The position numbers were made by a program, and so were the translations under genes. The notes beneath the pieces are model-generated. The model ran no database searches, was not told the origin of the DNA, and saw nothing but the letters and a program-made list of their open reading frames with translations. Shown piece by piece: positions 12,997 through 23,057 of a stretch of DNA of 64,000 bases (position 1 is its first letter; each line of letters begins with the position of its first letter). Origin of the DNA: Dichomitus squalens LYAD-421 SS1 (Eukaryota > Basidiomycota > Agaricomycetes > Polyporales > Polyporaceae); NCBI RefSeq assembly GCF_000275845.1, contig NW_006766891.1:366815-430814 (forward strand), given 5' to 3'.

Positions 12997-15597
12997 ATGT
13001 CCGCACCCTCTCTCGCGGGCAACAGCTCCGCCTACGTCTGCGATACTCTTCCGCCTCCCCGTCTCGCCGGCGACAAGTCTTGCTCTCGCTCTCCCAGTCC
13101 CTCTCCTGTGTCCCCGTCCGCCATTACCACCTTCGACCCACCAATCATCGCGTCGTCACAGGAGCCACCGGCACTGTCACCTATGGAGTCTTCGACCGTG
13201 AAGGACGAGGACGCGAAGCAGGCCGATAGTGGTGCGGCCCCTACTCAGCCTCCCGCGCGCAAGCTATGCGTTCGCCATCAGCGGATGGCGGACGAGGGCA
13301 CCAACTTGAAACTCCAGCAGGTGATTCCTCTTCCTCCTTCAACACCTCGCACGTCGCCCCCCTTTCACTATCTCGTCCAATCCATCATGTCCGGTGTCCG
13401 TCGATGCAGCGATAGAAGGGCTCTCTCTCTCTCGTTCCTCAGTATATCTAAGCGGCGCTCCGACATCTCACTTATCCTGCCCCGCTCTCCCTTCCCATCT
13501 TTTCCCCCGCCCAATTGCATTCTTCTCTTCACTCTCGCATTACACGGTTACTGACCTCCATCTCTTTCTCTTGCGCACCTCGTGATTTCAAACAGGCACT
13601 TGATGCACTCCCCGTCGCAGAGCGCGAGGCCGTCTCCGTCATCTGGTCCAACTTCTCATCATCCCCACATCCCCGCCGCGCCCTTATCCTCCATGGTCTC
13701 CTCACCATGTGCTGTTTCTCCCAGCTGTCCCTTCTCACCGAGCAGCTCGCCCACCTGATCCGCATCGACCCGTTCGCCATCCTCCCGCGCGAAGTCTCGC
13801 TCAAGATCCTCGGCTATCTTGATGCTACCTCGCTCTGCCGGGCCGCTCAGGTGAGCCGCCAGTGGAGGGGTCTGGCCGACGACGATATCCTTTGGAGGGG
13901 GATCTGCGAGCAGCATATTGGACAGAAGTGCTTGAAGTGCGGATGGGGGCTCCCTATCTTGGAGAAGCGAAGGGCGGTACGACTCCCGACGGCTTCCCCG
14001 TGTCCAGAGCCTGTTGCGGTCCCTCAGTCCTCTTCGCAGGGGCCTTCTTCGCAGGGGTCGTCTTCGCAAGCATCGTCCGCGTCCTCCCATTCCCACCTAA
14101 AGCGACGGCTCGACGCGCACGCAGCAGGGGCCTCTACTACCAAAAAGGCCAGACTGGAAACTCCTGAGCACGGCTCGCGACCCGCGACCCCCTCTTCGTC
14201 GCAGAATACGACTCTTTCTATCTCCTCCACCGAAGACCCCGTTGCTTCGGGTTCCACGAGCCCGAATCCGCTTCTCGCGCCATCCTCCAGGGCTCCGGCG
14301 GTCGACTTCCGCACCCGGCCATGGAAAGACGTCTATTGCGAACGCCTTACCATCGAGCGCAACTGGCGGCGCGGGCGTTGTACCGTGCGTACGCTCAAAG
14401 GACACACCGATGGAGTGATGTGTTTGCAGTTCAGCGAAACGCTTTCCCATCCGTCCTTCCCCATCCTCATCACCGGCTCGTACGACCGCACCGCCCGCGT
14501 CTGGAACCTGGAGACAGGCACCGAAGTGCAGTGTCTGTCAGGGCACACTCGCGCGATCCGGGCGCTGCAGTTCGACGAGGCGAAGCTGATCACTGGCAGT
14601 ATGGATCATACGATGCGGGTGTGGAATTGGCGGACGGGGCAGTGTCTGAAGGTCTTGGAAGGACACACGGAAGGCGTGGTGTGTCTCCGGTACGACTCCA
14701 ACGTCCTGGCGAGCGGGTCCGTCGACACTACCGTGAAGGTGTGGAACTTCCGGACGGGCGAGTGCTTCACGCTCCGTGGGCATTGCGACTGGGTCAACGC
14801 TGTCCAACTCTGGGATTCGACCGGCACCTCCTCGTCGTGCGACACTTCGTTAACTGCGTTTGAGAATACCCCCACCTCTTACGCCGGCTCGGCTCCCCAC
14901 ATCGACCCGGGCAAGATGCTCTTCTCGGCTTCGGACGACGGCACTATCCGCCTCTGGGACCTGTGCGCACGTGCGTGCGTGCGCCAGTTCAAGGGCCACG
15001 TCGGCCAAGTGCAGAGCCTGAAGCTTCTCATGGTCGACGAGGGCTGCGAGTCCTCGGCCGGGTCCGAAGGAAGCTCGGACCGCGAGGCGTCGGTCGAGCC
15101 CCAAGAGTCCTGTTCCTCCAGCCCCTCGGCTTCCTCGTCCCCTCTCCCCTCTTCTCCCGTTCCCACCTCCTCTTCTACTAGGCCCGTCCCCGCACTTTCC
15201 CGGCAGAACACCCGGGAGCGATCGTCGCGGCAGAAGCCCGTCCTTATCTCAGGCAGCCTCGATAATACGATAAAGATCTGGGATATTGACACCGGCAAGG
15301 TCCAGCGTACGCTCTTCGGGCACATCGAGGGCGTATGGGCTGTCGCGAGCGATAAGCTCCGGCTGGTGAGCGGCAGCCACGATCGTACGATCAAGGTAGG
15401 CCCCCTTTGCATCAGCCGTCTAACTTGCAGGGCACTCATGTTGTGCGTTCTCCTAGGTCTGGAACCGAGAAGAGGGTGCGTGCACGGCGACGCTTGTCGG
15501 TCACCGGGGCGCCGTTACGTGTCTCGCTCTCGGCGAAGATAAGATAGTCTCGGGCAGCGACGACGGCGACATACGGCTCTGGAGCTTCGGCGGGTAG
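12997..15597 (+). CDS. MET30: F-box/WD40 substrate receptor of an SCF ubiquitin ligase (Met30/sconB type)
   Basis: In yeast and filamentous ascomycetes Met30/sconB controls sulfur assimilation and cell cycle through SCF ubiquitination. The chosen ATG at 12997 has a good context (CAACCATGT). Exon 1 is S/P-rich and ends in KLCVRHQRMADEGTNLKLQQ. A 275-base intron (13321-13595) joins this to ALDALPVAEREAVSVIWSNF and the dimerisation-type segment LILHGLLTMCCFSQLSLL. The F-box follows (ILPREVSLKILGYLDATSLC), then QHIGQKCLKCGWGLPILEKR, a segment diagnostic for Met30 rather than Cdc4. Seven WD40 repeats run from about 14385 to the end (SGSYDRTARVW-like units), with a long S/P-rich insertion at about 15040-15230. 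An intron at 15396-15456 separates the last repeat, which ends IRLWSFGG. The role in sulfur control here is inferred from the family. Confidence 0.9.
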
Positions 15598-16606
15598 AGG
15601 TCAGCATTTCGCCATGTACATTTTGCGCAGCGTATAGAGCTAGCTGCTTGAGGTCTGTACAAGTACATTATTCTTGCTATTGTATGGTATACTGTCATCA
15701 CGTATTGAGGAGGTCGTCATTGGATCACGGATTCTTGCCATACATATCGGCGTCATGTGTCTGTTCACATATCATAGGTGGTCTAGTGTCAAAAATAACC
15801 TTGCAACGCCACCGAAATGCCCGCTCGATCATACAGTAGTGCCTCCACCGATAATTGTCACTGCGTTGCGTGTGTTCGATCACTGCGCTGACGATTTGTC
15901 AGGCGAGGAACACTCTCCACGACTTGCAAATCGTGCTTGTGTCACTTGTCTGCAAGATGACTACGACCCGCCTTGCTGAAGCGCACGCCGGAGTCCAGAC
16001 GCTGTGGCCCAAATATACTCCCCCTCGCGCAAGTTTGTGCCGTACAGGCGTAAGAGAGCACACGCTGCGACGTTCAAGCTGGTTGCTGCGTGTGCGTCAT
16101 CCACTCTGAACTTCAGTCATCTGGAGCAGACCGCAGCCCGACGGGGCGTCTCAAACAGCAACCAACCAAACCACCGAACGCTCGAGAACGGATGCACCGA
16201 AAGTCACAAGCGGGATTGGGCGAGTAACCAGCATAATGGCGTGCACAATATCGCCGTCCGGACGATGGGCCGGATAACCAGCTCAAGCAGCCGCTGCTGG
16301 ACTCGTGTTATGTCGCTAGCACCATTTGTCATGGAATCGCGGGAGGGGCCTGACTGTAACAGTTCTGCGGCCACTTCTACGATTTGGGAACCTCAGCTGA
16401 CTATCTGTGCTCCGTGGTACATTGGAATCGAGCTACAGTACTTCACCGTCGTGAGCACGAAACGTAACACATCGACTCGAGCAGCTGCAACTTAGCTCGC
16501 CAGTTGAGTATGTACCACTCTGCTCGACACGGAGCGCCTTGAGCGCTAATGAAGGTAACCTTAGCCCCCCAAGGGACTCATGTGTAACGGAGCAAAGTTT
16601 ATGAGA
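15598..16606. other. Gene-free kilobase upstream of a tRNA
   Basis: No open frame here carries a recognisable domain or plausible exon pattern. The longest (about 16004-16495, 163 codons) is compositionally random. It holds the MET30 3' end. Confidence 0.45.
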
Positions 16607-16701
16607 GGTGGCGTGGCCGAGTTGGTCTAAGGCGTCGGATTTAAGAATTTCTTGATTCCCGATGGGAGTAATCCCGCGCGAGTTCGAACCTCGCCGCCAC
16701 C
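16607..16701 (+). tRNA. tRNA-Leu (anticodon UAA), probably with an 11-nt intron
   Basis: The acceptor arms GGTGGCG (16607-16613) and CGCCACC (16695-16701) pair perfectly. The D arm GCC...GGC contains the A box TGGCCGAGTTGG. The T arm GCGAG-TTCGAAC-CTCGC contains the B box GTTCGAACC. The long variable arm GGG AGTAAT CCC marks it as a type II tRNA. The anticodon loop TTTAAG gives TAA at 16642-16644. The 3' strand of the anticodon stem comes only after extra bases (about 16646-16656), best read as a short intron after position 37. With this fold one stem pair is A-C. A T-rich run (TTTTC) starting at about 16708 is a plausible Pol III terminator. Confidence 0.88.
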
Positions 16702-16879
16702 ATTAAGTTTTCTTCCTCCGACGCCTTTCTACGCTGGTTTTTGGTACATTCCATTTCCGTGCCAACGCAGGTGCACGAGGCTCTTTACATAGCGTACATT
16801 GCGAACCAGCAAGAATTCGCGCCCCTTTGCGCGACAGCTCTTCACAACATAGACCTCCCCGTTCTCGACACATTCACAT

Positions 16880-18028
16880 CTAGAACAGCTGCATGCAAGC
16901 GTTAGCAGCAATACGATTGATAAACGAAGCCGAAGACTAACCCCAGAGATGCTGTCTTTGCCTCCAGGCCTCTCGCGTACCCTAAGCCGAAGGCGCTCCA
17001 GTCAGTATAGTGTCAGATCACGTCGAGGAATGACCATACTTGCGAGTGGGCTTGAACGCCTGCGCGTCGTCGGGGGCATCCCAGAGGGACGCGAACGCCG
17101 AAGAGTTGTTGCTCTTTTTACTAACATTGTACCATGTGAAAACTAAGCGCGTCTCACGGGACCGTTCTGCTCACCGTTCTGGGGCCGGGGCAACTTCAGG
17201 GCTGGCGGTGCTAGCCTCCGCGGTAGCCGCGGGTGCTGCCTGAACCACACGCTCAGTCTCGAATGCTGTCGTACGGCCCACGCAGGACTCACCGCAGCGG
17301 ACGACTGTGGTGGCGCGGCGGAAAGCGCGTCGTTGTCGTCGTCGTCTGCGCCGCCGAAAATGTTATGGGTCCTTCCTCCGGGCGGATCCCTTACGCGACG
17401 GGTGGGCTTAAAGTCGGTTGCTGGGGTGGATTCTGCTATAGTTCGACGAGATGATGTCAGGCTCTGACTTAGATACAGGCAAGTATGGAACGAACGTACT
17501 TGCTGCGGGTTCGGGCGCAGCAGCTGGCGGCGCTGGCGCAGACTCAGCAGGGGGGCCACTAGCAAGCTTGCCAAACTGCGCGTAGCCTACCGGTGGAGGA
17601 ATGAACAAAGGTTGTGGGTGTGAAGGACAAAGAGCCTGAGGGTACATACGAGGGAGCTTCTGGATGTTGGTGAAGTTGGTGTCAACAGAGACGCCAGCAT
17701 ATCTAGGCAGATAAAGGTTCTTAGCGGGTGCATCTAGGCACGTTGCGGCTGGGAGTAGACGGGTCTTACTTGAGGAACTCGAGAAGGGAACGCTTGGTGA
17801 AGACTATGCTAGTACTGTCCCAGTCGAGCAAGCCTACAAGCGGGATTTTATTCAAGACGGCGCTGATAAACGGCAGGGGCAGAACAGACCGAGCTGGGCG
17901 GGCCAGTCGCGCTCCTTGGAAGGATCGACAGCAGTGGAAGGCGTGAAACTAGCGGGCGCCGAGGTCAGGGACGGGGAGTTGATATGATAGGATGATTTCT
18001 GAATGACTTACGAGGCAGGAGCACTCAT
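16880..18028 (-). CDS. Conserved-looking protein with two Jupiter/HN1-like FKPTR-V-R..PGG motifs
   Basis: I do not recognise a named fungal gene. The reading was assembled from about eight short exons with good splice sites. ATG 18026-18028 gives MSAPAS, then FTPSTAVDPSKERDWPAQLG, LLDWDSTSIVFTKRSLLEFL, KYAGVSVDTNFTNIQKLP, and an A/P/E-rich linker. The first motif is TDFKPTRRVRDPPGG followed by RTHNIFGGADDDDND, then a second A/P-rich linker and SSAFASLWDAPDDAQAFKPT. The second motif is FKPTRKVRERPGG, and the protein ends KDSISGLF at TAG 16880. The basic motif followed by PGG and N-I-F-G resembles the short motif of Jupiter/HN1 microtubule-associated proteins and plant SPIRAL1. That similarity is short and could be convergent. 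It is expected to be soluble, largely disordered at both linkers, and ordered near residues 25-60. Confidence 0.7.
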
Positions 18029-18265
18029 GGCGCGTTCAGTTCCAAGTTGCAGTGGGGAGGGTATGTGCTACTCAGAGAAAGGCGAAGTGAACGAACCACA
18101 CAAGCATTCAACGAACGCGTCTCCAAGGCCAGAGGCGCGATTACGTAAGGGCCGCAACGGCTCCGTCGGACTCGGAGGATGTACTCTTCCTACTTAGTGC
18201 TGTACTTTGTACACTCCGTACGACTTTCGCCTGCACGTACTCTACGAAGCTGCTAATTCTCATTC

Positions 18266-19063
18266 ATGTTCTCCGCCTCTCGCCCAGCCTTCTCGCGCCC
18301 TTTGATTCCCCGCGCCCTCTCCAGTCGCCTCCGTCGATCATACGCCTCCTCTTCTGCCTACCTCGACCCTGCCCTTGCACGCCATCCCTCCGTCACGACA
18401 ACCCCAGAAGACATTTCCCCCAAACTCCGCCACGAGCTCGAGAGTGCGTTGAGAGTGGACCAGGCCGGTGAACTTGCTGCCAATTACATCTACAAGGGCC
18501 AGCACGACGTCCTTGGTCGCCAGCCACTCACCGGGCCCCTCATCCAAGTACGTGCAGCCCCCCGCCTTCCTCATCCTCCTTGACCTCGCACTCACGCCTA
18601 TCAGGAAATGTGGGACCAAGAGAAAAAGCACCTCGCCGTCATGAACAAGCTTCAGACACAGCACCGTGTTCGCCCAACCCTTTTTTGGGAGCTCGCCCGT
18701 GTCGGCGGCTACGGTCTCGGCGCCGTCACGGCTCTCATGGGCAAGGAGGCTGCAATGGCATGCACCGAAGCCGTCGAGACCGTCATCGGCGAGCATTACG
18801 ACGAGTGCGTACCGTCCTCTGTTCACCTGATCAACCTCGCTGACATTCCATTCAGCCAACTCAAGGCTCTTGAAGAACTCCCCCCAGATCACCCTAGCGT
18901 ACCCCTTCTGAAGGACGTCATCCGCGAATTCAGAGACGACGAGCTTGAGCACTTGGATATCGCGGTAGAGAACGACTCCCAGAAAGCTCCTGCACATGCA
19001 CTTCTAAGCACCGTCGTTGGCACAGGATGCAAGGTGGCTATCGAGTTATGCAAGAGATTCTAG
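18266..19063 (+). CDS. COQ7: COQ7: 5-demethoxyubiquinone hydroxylase, mitochondrial
   Basis: Di-iron monooxygenase of ubiquinone biosynthesis on the matrix side of the inner mitochondrial membrane. ATG 18266 opens an R/S-rich, acid-free presequence (MFSASRPAFSRPLIPRALSS). The mature domain has the paired helices with iron ligands: RVDQAGELAANYIYKGQ, MWDQEKKHLAVMNKL, EAVETVIGEHYD and FRDDELEHLDIAVEND, which supply the Glu and Glu-x-x-His ligands of the family. Hydrophobic ARVGGYGLGAVTALMG lies between them. Two introns interrupt it (about 18547-18603 and 18806-18855). It ends IELCKRF at TAG 19061. All expected ligands are present, so it should be functional. Confidence 0.95.
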
Positions 19064-19754
19064 GGCGGGATGTCTCGCACAATGTAGAAGTTTGGACCGG
19101 ACTGTACCATAGTAATCTTTGCGATACAACGCCATCGTACTTATCCACCTCTCAATCCGTCGTCTCAGCCTCAGGAGCAGGCGCGATGCGTGCCAGGGAC
19201 TCTCCCTTGCGTTTGCCTGTCCAGTCCCACACCCCCTATAAAAGAACGCGTCAAGAAAGCGCGAAGTGAACGTTCATGGGGCTACGCACGAATTGATGAT
19301 AAGAGAGGGCAAAGATGGCGGCAGGGAAGACAATCATGCCCAGGATGGACTGCCTTGCTGTCCTTGAGTTGAAGCGAAAGTGCTTGTATACATCTTCGCG
19401 CTATACATACGTGCACAAAGCAATCAGGAGACGATGACGAGAGCAGAAAACGCAGCGCACGCACCATCACATTCCACCGCTCAACGGCGGGGTCAAGCTG
19501 TGTCCAACGTCAGACGTCCGTTGTACCCTCAATTGGAGAAATACGAGCATTCACCTTTGTGTACCCTGCATGAGCAAAAAATATGAATGAGAAAGGGCGA
19601 AGGCGAGCATGGGGAGGGACGCACCGTGTCCGGCCATGGTGGATAGAGACTCAGTCGTTGCCGATCGCAGGCGCCCGGCTCTTGACCTCTAACCACCACC
19701 TTCCCGACTCTCCCACCCTTCCTCTCTCCCTCCTGCCCTTGGCATCCGTTCGAT
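19064..19754. other. Intergenic region COQ7 / RBM5-like gene
   Basis: About 690 bases that hold the COQ7 3' end and the promoter of the next gene. The last 90 bases are CT-rich on the + strand. No RNA gene, repeat or convincing open frame seen. Confidence 0.45.
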
Positions 19755-22664
19755 ATGACTCACAACAGAGAATGGGACAAGGGAAAGCAGGCTGACTACG
19801 GCGGATGGCAGCCACCACCGCGCAGCAACGGCCACATGCGAGACGACGACTGGTATGGCGGCGACGCCGGCGGTAACTTCAAGCGCAGGAAATACAACGA
19901 CGGTGTGCGTGTTTCGCTCCCACATACACTGGTCACACACTGATATCTGTCTCTGTATAGGGCTATGACCAGTCCCAAGGCTGGGACGACTCCGGCTACG
20001 ACCAAGGGAGCTCCTACCAAGATGATCGCTACCACAAGGGTGGCGGGGGCATGTACAACAAGAAGCGGCTCGTCCCCAGCGAGCCCAGTCCACACGTCAT
20101 CTTCCTTGGGCTTGACCCTGACTTCACCGAGTCCGACGTACGTGTCCTCTCCCTCACATACTATTCTCGTCCCGCTGCAGCGACCGCAAGAGACGCCGAG
20201 CACTAACTCCGGTCGACGTTGACAGATGCAAGCGTACCTGACGAGCAACAAGTGCAGCATCGAGTCGGTCACCATCATCCGAGACAGATCTACAGGCACT
20301 TGCCCCATCCTCCTTCATAGCGTTCCGCAGTGCATTGACGTCTTCTCTTTCCCCGCCTCGCCGCCTTGAACGCATGAACGCCTCCCGCACATCGCCCCTC
20401 CGCACGCGACCTTATAGGTGTCTCGAAGGGCTTCGGCTTCGCCCAATTCACCACGACGGAACACGCCCGCGCGTTCGTCGACCCCTTGTTTCCCTTCATA
20501 CAGATCCCGCCGCCCGCCTCTCACGGCGCGACCGCGCGCGCTGCGTTCTACCGCGCCGTAGAACAGAACATACCGCAGCCCCCAGGCGGACGACGCGTCA
20601 AGATCGACTATTCACAGTCCGCTGCCCCTGGGGAGCGCCGCGGACCCAAGGGGACATTGCAGTCGAACGACGGGACGCGCGACATCGGCAACGTCCAGGC
20701 GCCTGTCCTGCTCTTCCGTGGGCTGGATCCGCTGAGCGGCCCGCAAGCCATCGCCCAAGCTATGAAGCTGAGTGCAGGCCCGGGGAAGGAGGGCGCTAAG
20801 GGCATGCGGAGGATCATCTTGATCAAGGACAAGGTCACGACGGCCAGCTGGGGATTTGCGTTCGTGGAGTTCGTCGACATCCAGGTGCGTCCGTCGTTCT
20901 CTCGTGCTAGAGTGCACAGTTGACAGCAGTCGCAGTCGGCATCTGCTGTCTTGGCTTCCACCATGTCTCCGCAGCTGCACCCGAATGGGTTCCGCATCTC
21001 TGACCGCCCCGTCGCTGCGTCGTTTGCGCACCCATATTCCTTCCAACCCATTCCCGACTACTCACTACGAGATGAGGCGTGCGTGATGGCGACAAGCACG
21101 CTGGGCGGCGTGGAAGGAGTGTGGGTGCGGTACTGGGACGAGGCGTCCACGGCGGCCGTGCTCGAGTTCACGGTGGAGGAAGAGGCCCCGTCCACTAGTG
21201 CCACCCCTGCCCCAAAGGAGAAGAAGGAGAAGAAAAAGAAGGGTGAGTACCAGGGAGGTTCTGAATATGATCTCCGTCACTCACGGAGACGTGCCCTTGC
21301 AGATACCACGCAAGAGACATCTGTCGAGGCCTCCGCCCTACCCGTATCTGACAAACCAGTGACTTTGAGCTTCAAAGGCGGCTTGTCGATAGCAAAGCCT
21401 GGCCCGGCTGGACCATCCAAGAAGGCCGTGCCCCTGTCCCAGGCTTTCTCGATGGACGACGCTGCTGAGGGCGAAGGGGATGCGACTACGACTGACGCGA
21501 CTGCGACCGAAGATCCGAAGGGTTTGTCGCGATGCTGGGAGACACAAGTTTGTGCGGGTTGGCTGACCGTGTTGTCTCGGCTGGTGTAGTTGCTGCCTCT
21601 AAGAGAGTCGCTCCGCTGATCGCGAGCAAGAAGGTCTGTTTCCGCATTGCCCGCTGTTTATGAAACCGACGCTGAGCCGTTCATCGTCTCGCAGACTGTG
21701 AACAACATCAACAAGTGGAACCAGGTTCAGGATGTCCTACATCATGACGCACCGCAAGAAGTACCCGCCACGCAACCGGTTAGCATGCTTACTTTGTCCT
21801 TGACGCTTATGTTCACCCCGTGCAGGTGGAGACTCCAGCCCCGGTTGCTCCTGTCGCCGCAACACAGCCGGCTGCTGTCAAGGCTTCTACGCTCACCGAG
21901 ACCGCGGAGACTGAGTTCGAATTCTCAGACACCAAAGCCATGATTTGTCTGCTCTGTGCGCGACAATTCAAATCGCTCGATCAGCTCAAACGACACAACA
22001 AAGAGTCGGACCTTCACAAGGTTGGTCATCCGTCCCAAGACGTCCACCTAAACCCCTTATGCCATAACGATCCCCATCTCCAGAAAAACTTCAAAGACGC
22101 AGCCTTGCGCGAAGTCGCCAGAGAGAAGGTCCGCGCCGCGCGCGCAAAGGCCGAGGCCCAGCAGCCAAAGTACCGCGATCGTGCGTCGGAGCGGCGCGTC
22201 ATGCACAACCAGCCCGATGTACCCCGCCCTTCGTCTGATGACAAGCCGGTTGCCAAGCGCAAGCACTCGGAGGGTCCCCCACCACCGGAACCGCCACCCG
22301 CCCCACCCGTCAATCCTGGCAAGGACGAAAGCAACATTGGGAACAAGTTGTTGAAGATGATGGGCTGGAAAGAGGGGCAAGGCCTGGGTACGGAAGGCGA
22401 GGGCAGAGTGGATCCTATGTGCGTCTCTTCAATTGCATATCTTTCAGGCTGTTGCTCATGACGCGTTCTGCTGTAGCCAAACGGCCCTCTATGCCGCCGG
22501 TGCTGGGCTTGGGGCGACGAAACCGAAGGATATCACCAAGTTAGCCAGCGATTATACCGGATACGTCAATCTGGCCAAGGATGCTGTACGTTTTCGTCAG
22601 CGCTGCTTCTTATTAAGTCTGCTTATATATTCATCATCAGGCTCGTGAGCGATATGGAAGCTAA
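19755..22664 (+). CDS. RNA-binding splicing factor of the RBM5/RBM10 type (RRM, RRM, C2H2 finger, G-patch)
   Basis: Likely a nuclear pre-mRNA splicing regulator. ATG 19755 begins MTHNREWDKGKQADYGGW, a G/Y/D-rich N-terminus. RRM1 is built from several exons (HVIFLGLDPDFTESD, MQAYLTSNKCSIESVTIIRD, SKGFGFAQFTTTEHARAF). RRM2 follows (APVLLFRGLDPLSG, ASWGFAFVEFVD). A linker with a lysine run (PKEKKEKKKKG) and an OCRE-poor middle come next. The C2H2 finger reads MICLLCARQFKSLDQLKRHN with ESDLHK. The G-patch is NIGNKLLKMMGWKEGQGLG plus GLGATK. It ends DAARERYGS, the C-terminus typical of RBM5/10 proteins. A RanBP2 zinc finger, seen between the RRMs in animals, was not found. Around ten introns. Domain order supports the call; targets cannot be inferred. 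Confidence 0.85.
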
Positions 22665-23057
22665 GCATACCGCTAAGCTGCCAATCGCTGTTCTTTTGTA
22701 CGCATACTGTATCCCAGCTGTTGCCACTGCTGTAATGTTGTCTAAGCTTTGTTTTCGATACGCGGCCATTCTGTGTCTCCCTTTTCAGTGTCCTTACTAT
22801 ATCACCCGCGTTTCTGTCCATGCTGAGATGCACAACTGTAAGGGTGACATTGACCCTTAGCACGATCAAGCCCGGTAATGTGCACATATACCCGCCGGTA
22901 GGTGAGAGCGTAAGTTCTCAGTCATTCTGCCTTTTGGCGCTATGACGGGCGGGTTCAAGCCACTTCACACTAACGTTGTCTTGATAACAACTCTGTTAAA
23001 TCATACACACATCTCCACTTTTAGAGTACTCTCTGCAACTGCATAGATGCGACGTAT
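22665..23057. other. Convergent 3' intergenic region
   Basis: About 390 bases between the tail ends of the RBM5-like and beta-glucosidase genes. It is AT-richer than the flanks and has no gene. Confidence 0.5.

Noticed and set aside
16004..16495. 163-codon frame between MET30 and the tRNA
   Set aside because: No domain, no sensible exon partners, random composition.
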